Of a stretch of 64,000 bases of DNA, positions 58,652-64,000 are shown piece by piece. The stretch is from the NCBI RefSeq assembly GCF_019355555.1, contig NZ_CP072141.1, positions 91,001 through 155,000 on the forward strand, read 5' to 3'. The position numbers and the translations under genes are program-made. The stretch comes from Rhizobium sp. L51/94 (GTDB lineage: Bacteria > Pseudomonadota > Alphaproteobacteria > Rhizobiales > Rhizobiaceae). The notes under the pieces were generated by a model. The model did not search any database, had not been told where the DNA came from, and worked only from the letters and a program-made list of their open reading frames with translations. Every line of letters begins with the position of its first letter. Position 1 is the first letter of the stretch.

Positions 58652-60238
58652 TTACTTCCCGGCGCGCACGCCGTCGAGAAGGTGCGGCAGCGTCTTCACG
58701 CCGTCGTTGCTGAGTTCCGGCGGCAGCAGGCTGTCCGGGAGGTCCTGGTAGGAGACCGGGCGCAGGTAGCGGCGGATGGCCATGGTGCCGACCGAGGTGG
58801 TGCGGCTGTCCGAGGTGGCCGGGAACGGGCCGCCATGCACCATGGCATGGCTGACTTCGACGCCCGTTGGCCATCCATTGGCGAGAATGCGACCAACCTT
58901 GCGCTCGAGCACCGGCAGCAGCTTGCGCGCATCGTCATGGTCGGCGGGGTCGAGATGCAGCGTTGCCGTCAGCTGGCCTTCCAGCTTCTCGGCAATAGCC
59001 ACCATCTGCGCCACGTCCTTGCAATGGACAAGCAGGCTGGCAGCACCGAAGACTTCGTTACCGAGGCTTTCGTCTGCCATGAAGTGCTCGGCGTCGGTCT
59101 CGAAGAAGATCGCCGGGCTGCGGTTGGCGCCTTCGGCAGGCTTGCCCTGGGCGACCGTCTTGACGGCCTCGTTGCCGGCAAAGGCAGCGACGCCCTTGTC
59201 ATAGGCAGCGTGGATGCCGGGGGTCAGCATCGGGGCAGGTACGCTTTCGGTAAGCGTACCGGTGGCAGCAGCGATGAAGGTGTCGAGGTCGGGGCCGTCG
59301 ACCGCAAACATCAGGCCCGGGTTGGTGCAGAACTGGCCGGCACCCATGGTCAGGGAGCCGACGAAAGCCTTGCCGAGCGCTTCAGCGCGGGCGGCAAGCG
59401 CTGCCGGGAACAGATAGACCGGGTTGACGCTGCTCATTTCGGCATAGACCGGGATAGGCTCGGGACGGGCAGCGGCAATGGCTGCAAGCGCCAGGCCACC
59501 GGCACGCGAACCGGTAAAGCCGACCGCCTTGATGTGCGGGTTCTTCACGAGCGCAGCACCGGTTTCATTGGCGCCGGTGACCAGCGAGAACACGCCCTCC
59601 GGCAGGCCGCAGGAGGCAACGGCGGCGCGGATGGCGCGGCCGACCAGTTCGCCCGTGCCCGGGTGGGCAAGGTGGCCCTTGACGACAACAGGGCAACCGG
59701 CAGCCAGCGCCGACGCCGTGTCACCGCCGGCGACCGAGAAGGCGAGCGGAAAGTTGCTGGCGCCGAACACGGCGACCGGGCCGAGCGGGATCTGGCGCAG
59801 GCGCAGGTCCGGGCGCGGCAGCGGCTGGCGATCAGGCAGGGCCGGATCGACGCGCAGGTCGAGCCACTCGCCGGCACGGACAACCGACGCGAAGAGGCGC
59901 AACTGGCCGACGGTGCGGCCGCGCTCGCCGGTGAGGCGGGCGAGCGGCAGGCCGGTTTCGGCATGGGCGCGCTCGAGCAGCTGGTCGCCGATCTCGAGGA
60001 TATTGGCGGCGATGGTTTCGAGGAAGACGGCGCGGTCTTCTAGGCTCACGGCGCGGTAGGTGTCGAGGGCGGCAGCGGCGAGATCGCAGGCACGGTCGAC
60101 ATCGGCAACGGAGGCGACGGCGAAGGCCGGTTCCATGTTTTCGCCGGTGGCAGGATTGATGGCGCGCACGGTTCTATTGTCGCCGGTGGAATCGGCGCCG
60201 ATCAGAAGGTCGCCCTTGATGTCGAATGCCTGGGTCAT
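58652..60238 (-). CDS. NADP-dependent alpha-ketoglutarate semialdehyde-type dehydrogenase
   Basis: A 528-residue aldehyde dehydrogenase. The cofactor segment is [24 protein letters not shown], the catalytic Glu in [10 protein letters not shown] and the catalytic Cys in [10 protein letters not shown], all typical of 2,5-dioxopentanoate (ketoglutarate semialdehyde) dehydrogenases used in pentose, glucarate and hydroxyproline breakdown. Its length (528) is also typical. It is monocistronic with its own terminator. The pathway it serves here is not visible. Confidence 0.85.
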   Translation of the reverse strand: MTQAFDIKGDLLIGADSTGDNRTVRAINPATGENMEPAFAVASVADVDRACDLAAAALDTYRAVSLEDRAVFLETIAANILEIGDQLLERAHAETGLPLARLTGERGRTVGQLRLFASVVRAGEWLDLRVDPALPDRQPLPRPDLRLRQIPLGPVAVFGASNFPLAFSVAGGDTASALAAGCPVVVKGHLAHPGTGELVGRAIRAAVASCGLPEGVFSLVTGANETGAALVKNPHIKAVGFTGSRAGGLALAAIAAARPEPIPVYAEMSSVNPVYLFPAALAARAEALGKAFVGSLTMGAGQFCTNPGLMFAVDGPDLDTFIAAATGTLTESVPAPMLTPGIHAAYDKGVAAFAGNEAVKTVAQGKPAEGANRSPAIFFETDAEHFMADESLGNEVFGAASLLVHCKDVAQMVAIAEKLEGQLTATLHLDPADHDDARKLLPVLERKVGRILANGWPTGVEVSHAMVHGGPFPATSDSRTTSVGTMAIRRYLRPVSYQDLPDSLLPPELSNDGVKTLPHLLDGVRAGK

Positions 60239-60476
60239 GAAATTTCCTCGAGTGTTTGGAGGACGCCGCGAAATGCGCCCGGAAGCCGGATATCAATATC
60301 GGATGACAGCTATAAGATGATGGCCTGCGCTGCAAGTTCAAGTCGCACATCGGGTAAGTCATCGTCGACGTTCGCATGGCGTCAGGGATGGAACTGAGCC
60401 GGCGTTCGTGCGACTGTAACGCCCGCTCAGCCTCGGCTGCGCACCTCGTTCTCTCCGCGTAGACGATTGGTCCCTT

Positions 60477-61985
60477 ATGACGTTCGAAGATATCGCCAAT
60501 CCGGTCGTTCAGTTCTGCTTCGTCATGATCGTCGGTTTTGTTGTCAGCCGTATCCTGCTGCGCCGCCGGCAGGTCTGGCGTCTAGTCGCGCAGATCGCAC
60601 TGTTCATCCTGTTGACAGTAGTGCTTCTCCACAACGACATCGTCCCCTATGAAAAGGCGACGCTGGAAACCTCGGTAACGCTGCGCATCTTCACGACCTT
60701 CGCCAAGATCGTCTGGTGGATCAATGGCGCCTGGACGCTGGTCGCCTTTGTCCGCGTGTTTCTGATCTTCGAGCGCAAGCCACGCGAGGGCCGGCTGCTG
60801 CAGGACCTCGTCGTCGGCGTCATCTATATGAGCGCCGGTCTCTCAATTGTCGCCGACGTCTTCGGTGTCCCCGTCGGCACGCTGCTCGCCACGTCGGGCG
60901 TGTTTGCCATCATCCTCGGCCTCGCGCTGCAGAGCACGCTGAACGACCTGTTTTCAGGCATCGCGCTCAACCTCGGCCGACCCTATTCGGTCGGTGACTG
61001 GGTGGTGCTCGACGACGGGATGCAGGGAAAGGTGATCGAGACCAACTGGCGGGCCACCTACCTTTTAAACGGCACCAACGGCCTGATCGTCATTCCGAAC
61101 AGCGCGCTGGCAAAGGCGCGACTGACAAACCTGTCGAGCCCGGATGAACAGCACGGCGTCACCATCACGGTTCGCCTGGTACCCACGACGGCCCCCAAGT
61201 TCATGGCAGAGGTCATGCGGAATGTCCTGCTCAGCAGCAATTCGATCCTCGCAAACCCGGCACCGTCGGTTTCCATAGATGCCCTGGACAGCCAGGCCGT
61301 ACAGCTCGGCCTCTCCTTCAGCGTCAAGAACATCGCCATGACGACAACGGCCAAGAACGAGATCTTCGACCTGATTTACCGCCACGTCAAATCCTCCGGC
61401 TACAGGATGGCGCCGCCGGTGGGCAGCGGCATCTACGGCGATGCGGAGGCCTTGGCGGATACGGACAAGGTCCGCAAGATTAGCACTCCGCTCAGCCTGC
61501 TCAGCAATATCCCGCTGTTTGCGCCGTTGACATCCGAGGAAAAGGAGGCCCTTGCAGGCCAGATGACCCGGCGAACCTATCGCAAGGACACTGTCATCGC
61601 CGCCCAGGACAGCCAGCTGACGGCATTGATGATCGTGCGCACCGGCGTCGTCAGCATCACGCGCAGCGAGGACGGTCGCGAGATAGAGCTGACCCGGCTC
61701 GCGCCCGGCGACTGCTTCGGCGAAGGTGGCGTATTGATGGGAGCCAACGAAGTCGGCAGCATCCGGGCGCTGACATTCGTCGTCATCTACGAACTCGGCC
61801 AGGAACAGCTGTCGCCCTTGCTGAAAGACAGGCCGATGATTGCCGAAGAGCTCGGCCAGATCATGTCGCAGCGCATCGATGCCGAAAAACACCTGTTCGC
61901 CGGGGGCGGCACCATCGGCAATGGTGCACAGGGCGGATCGCTCGCAACCCGCATCCGCCACCTGTTCCAGCTTCCGCACGACTGA
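60477..61985 (+). CDS. MscS-type mechanosensitive channel with C-terminal cyclic-nucleotide-binding domain
   Basis: A 502-residue membrane protein. The N-terminal half has about four helices and the MscS pore helix region (GLALQSTLNDLFSGIALNLGRPYSVGDWVVL), with the beta domain after it (GKVIETNWRATYL, VIPNSALAKA). Residues about 350-460 form a cNMP-binding domain (LAPGDCFGEGGVLMG is the phosphate-binding cassette). Such fused channels (bCNG family) are gated by or respond to cyclic nucleotides rather than tension alone. ATG at 60477 lacks a good ribosome site. Monocistronic. Confidence 0.9.
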   Translation: MTFEDIANPVVQFCFVMIVGFVVSRILLRRRQVWRLVAQIALFILLTVVLLHNDIVPYEKATLETSVTLRIFTTFAKIVWWINGAWTLVAFVRVFLIFERKPREGRLLQDLVVGVIYMSAGLSIVADVFGVPVGTLLATSGVFAIILGLALQSTLNDLFSGIALNLGRPYSVGDWVVLDDGMQGKVIETNWRATYLLNGTNGLIVIPNSALAKARLTNLSSPDEQHGVTITVRLVPTTAPKFMAEVMRNVLLSSNSILANPAPSVSIDALDSQAVQLGLSFSVKNIAMTTTAKNEIFDLIYRHVKSSGYRMAPPVGSGIYGDAEALADTDKVRKISTPLSLLSNIPLFAPLTSEEKEALAGQMTRRTYRKDTVIAAQDSQLTALMIVRTGVVSITRSEDGREIELTRLAPGDCFGEGGVLMGANEVGSIRALTFVVIYELGQEQLSPLLKDRPMIAEELGQIMSQRIDAEKHLFAGGGTIGNGAQGGSLATRIRHLFQLPHD

Positions 61986-62070
61986 AGCAGCTCTGCTATC
62001 CGATAGTTTGATGACGCGGAGACCTGTGAAACAATAACGGAAAGATCTGCTATACAGCCCTTCCAACGTA

Positions 62071-62095
62071 AAACGCCCGGCTTTGTTGCCGGGCG
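62071..62095 (-). terminator. Terminator of dps
   Basis: Read on the minus strand: 8-bp stem CGCCCGGC/GCCGGGCG (62074-62081, 62088-62095), 6-nt loop, then TTTTACG. It lies 62 nt after the dps stop codon and may also serve the converging mechanosensitive channel gene. Confidence 0.75.
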
Positions 62096-62156
62096 CGCAT
62101 GTGCTTTACGGTAATCGGGAAGCGGCCAAATTGCCGGCCGTCCCGGATGCCCCCGA

Positions 62157-62666
62157 TCAGTTCTCGCCGCGGGTTGCTTCGAACAGGAACCAGGCGCGAC
62201 GCTCGGCAAAATCCGTCCAGGTGTCGATGACGCCGCTGGTGCCGTTGTCCTTGGCGTCGTCGGCAAGTTCCTTGGCCTGGCGCAGCGCTTCCACCAGCGA
62301 GAGATTGTCGGCATGCAGCTCCTTCAGCATCGCGACCGGCCCAACGAACTCGGCGTCGTTGTCCGAGATCGACTGGTGACGCGCGATGTCGCCGACAGAG
62401 CGCAGCGTGGTCGCGCCGATCTTGCGGACGCGCTCTGCGATATCGTCGGTCGTGCCGATGATCTGGGCAGCCTGCTCGTCGAGCATCAGGTGATAATCGC
62501 GGAAATGCGGGCCTGACATATGCCAGTGGAAATTCTTGGTCTTCATATACAGCGCGAAGGTGTCCGCGAGGATGCCGTTCAGCGCATCGGCGACCTTGGT
62601 CTTGTCATTACGGCCGAGATCGGTAGGGGTTGCGAGAGCTGCTGAGGATGCATTGTTCTTGGTCAT
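62157..62666 (-). CDS. dps: DNA-protecting ferritin Dps
   Basis: A 169-residue Dps. The ferroxidase residues His47, His59, Asp63 are present (NFHWHMSGPHFRDYHLMLDEQ) with the DDIAER helix that gives the partner acidic residues. The basic N-terminus (MTKNNASSAALATPTDLGRNDKTK) is of the DNA-binding type. It stores iron and protects DNA in stationary phase. The ATG at 62666 has GAGGAAG upstream. It is divergent from zwf over 318 nt; regulation by OxyR, Fur/Irr or the general stress response is usual but not resolved. Confidence 0.94.
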   Translation of the reverse strand: MTKNNASSAALATPTDLGRNDKTKVADALNGILADTFALYMKTKNFHWHMSGPHFRDYHLMLDEQAAQIIGTTDDIAERVRKIGATTLRSVGDIARHQSISDNDAEFVGPVAMLKELHADNLSLVEALRQAKELADDAKDNGTSGVIDTWTDFAERRAWFLFEATRGEN

Positions 62667-62984
62667 GATCTTCCTCTGATATCTTTTGTGCGGACCATCG
62701 CCCGCATCGATAAATCTGTCATGTTTTATGTCCGGATATCGGTCGGCAGGCTGCGGGAAGGCAAGCACCGTCGTGCCGCTTTTCATTCCGGGTGGGCACG
62801 CCGATAAGGTCTCGAGAGGGCAAAAGGTTCCTTGACCTCGAGCCTACATCGCCTTGACCTCTGCCGCAACAATGCCAGCTTTACAAAGCATGCCATGCAG
62901 GCACCGGAAAGGTCTTGCAGGCCTTTGACGAAACGATCACAACGAAGCCGCCACCTCCGATTTCCAATCCCCAAGGAATTGCCG
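62667..62984. other. 318-nt divergent intergenic region between dps and zwf
   Basis: Non-coding. It carries two CTCGAG boxes 28 nt apart (62809-62814 and 62837-62842) in an imperfect inverted repeat, and the ribosome site for zwf (CCAAGGAATTG). The dps and zwf promoters must both be here. I found no clear EcfG-type motif. Confidence 0.45.
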
Positions 62985-64000
62985 ATGTCTGCAACTGCGC
63001 CCGAGATACTGGCCGCCAAGGCCGATGAGACACGCACCACACCCGCGCCGGCCGACCCCTGCGCCATGGTCCTGTTCGGCGCCGGTGGCGACCTGACCCG
63101 CCGCCTGGTCATTCCGGCACTCTATAACCTGCTGCTGTCGAAGACCCTGCCGGACAAATTTGCCCTGATCGGCGTCGATCTTGCCGATGGCAACGTCGAG
63201 AGCTGGGCCAAACGCCTGCGCGAAATGCTCGAAACTTTCATCGGCAACCGCTCCTCGGATTTCGACATTACTGCCATCGACGAGGCCGCCTGGGCGACGC
63301 TGGTGTCGAAAATGGTCTATATCCAGGGGGACCTGACCAAACCGGACCTTTATGCCGCGATCGGCAAGGCGCTGGATGCCGCCAAGTCCGGCCATGACAC
63401 CCAGGGCAACGCCATCTTCTATCTGGCAGTCGCCGGCCAGTTTTTCGGAACCGTCATCGATCAGCTGGGTGCGGCCGGTCTCGTGACCCAATCTGACGGA
63501 TCGGATGGCGGGGCGAAGTTCTGGAGACGGGTCGTCATCGAAAAGCCCTTCGGCCACGATCTCGCCTCTTCGCAGGCCCTGAACGCGCAGATTCTGAAGG
63601 TCCTGAAGGAGGATCAGATCTACCGCATCGACCATTTCCTCGGAAAGGAAACGGTGCAGAACATCATGGCCTTCCGCTTTGCCAATGGCTTCTTCGAGCG
63701 CATCTGGAACCGCGATGCCATCGAGCAGGTGCAAATCACCGTGACGGAGACAGTCGGGGTCGAAACGCGCGGCAAATTCTACGAAAACACCGGCGCCCTG
63801 CGCGACATGGTCCCGAACCATCTCTTTACCTTGCTGTCGATGGTGGCAATGGAGCCGCCAACCTCCTTCGACGCCGCCTCCATCCGTTCGAAAAAGGCGG
63901 AAGTGGTCGAAGCCATCCGTCCGTGCCAGCCATCGGAAGCTGTGCGCGGCCAGTACGATGCCGGTTCGGTGCTCGGCAAGACCGCAGTCCCCTACCGATC
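62985..64000 (+). CDS. zwf: Glucose-6-phosphate dehydrogenase (5' part)
   Basis: The first 338 codons of an enzyme of about 490 residues; it runs off the right edge. The NADP-binding loop is GAGGDLTRR and the active-site signature RIDHFLGKE is intact. It oxidises glucose-6-phosphate to 6-phosphogluconolactone for the Entner-Doudoroff and pentose phosphate routes. The N-terminus (ADPCAMVLFGAGGDLTRRLVIPAL) differs from the usual rhizobial Zwf that starts near edd, so this may be a second paralogue. AAGGAA lies upstream of the ATG. The short N-terminal extension to residue 24 is not conserved. Confidence 0.92.
   Translation, partial: MSATAPEILAAKADETRTTPAPADPCAMVLFGAGGDLTRRLVIPALYNLLLSKTLPDKFALIGVDLADGNVESWAKRLREMLETFIGNRSSDFDITAIDEAAWATLVSKMVYIQGDLTKPDLYAAIGKALDAAKSGHDTQGNAIFYLAVAGQFFGTVIDQLGAAGLVTQSDGSDGGAKFWRRVVIEKPFGHDLASSQALNAQILKVLKEDQIYRIDHFLGKETVQNIMAFRFANGFFERIWNRDAIEQVQITVTETVGVETRGKFYENTGALRDMVPNHLFTLLSMVAMEPPTSFDAASIRSKKAEVVEAIRPCQPSEAVRGQYDAGSVLGKTAVPYR

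Overview
The window is a continuous stretch of chromosome from an alphaproteobacterium, almost certainly a member of the Rhizobiaceae (Rhizobium/Agrobacterium/Ensifer group). The evidence is the high GC content, the many solute-binding-protein ABC transporters, the BA14K and UPF0262 proteins, the block infA-maf-yacG-tRNA-Phe next to hisD and murA, and palindromic intergenic repeats of rhizobial type. No phage, transposase, integrase or CRISPR array was seen. Coding density is high and almost every gene can be placed in a family.

Left part (1-10.6 kb). The 5' end of a sorbitol/mannitol-type sugar-binding protein gene, its SorC-type regulator and a FucU/RbsD mutarotase lie on the minus strand. 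On the plus strand follow an OmpR-type two-component pair, a ROK sugar kinase with CutC, a membrane-anchored unknown protein, UDP-glucose dehydrogenase (precursor supply for surface polysaccharides) and a 14-helix MFS exporter; a small KTSC protein is on the minus strand.

10.6-24.6 kb. The starvation/stress operon prkA-yeaH-spoVR is followed by a structured intergenic region that may encode a small RNA, a succinate-semialdehyde-type dehydrogenase and a BA14K protein. Then comes a conserved housekeeping block: tRNA-Phe, yacG, maf, infA, a low-molecular-weight phosphatase, UPF0262, hisD, DUF2948, murA and tRNA-Thr.

24.6-35.1 kb. A family-25 glycosyltransferase and a xylitol/sorbitol dehydrogenase are followed by two drug-efflux modules, each with a TetR regulator and visible palindromic operators: Bcr/CflA with a divergent TetR, and an RND pump plus lipoprotein adaptor with TetR. 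A heptanucleotide repeat and an OsmC peroxidase follow.

35.3-44.7 kb. A divergent eleven-gene locus probably imports and breaks down one unidentified compound. It encodes a complete Liv-type (HAAT) ABC transporter, a GntR/FCD regulator with TGATCA operators between the two arms, an aldo/keto reductase, an FAD amine-type oxidase, and DUF3830, TIGR04076 and SnoaL-like proteins.

44.8-49.5 kb. An ECF sigma factor, a one-helix anti-sigma factor and a Bax-inhibitor-1 protein form an operon. Its predicted promoter matches, with identical 15-nt spacing, one in front of the nearby exported methionine sulfoxide reductase genes msrB-msrA. This suggests a local envelope-oxidation stress circuit and is the most interesting system found here.

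49.5-64 kb. SlyX, an FdhF/YdeP molybdoenzyme, a phosphodiesterase leading a Ugp-like ABC operon, a secreted unknown protein, a RIME-like palindromic repeat, a ketoglutarate-semialdehyde-type dehydrogenase, an MscS channel fused to a cyclic-nucleotide-binding domain, Dps, and the 5' part of a glucose-6-phosphate dehydrogenase gene cut by the window edge.
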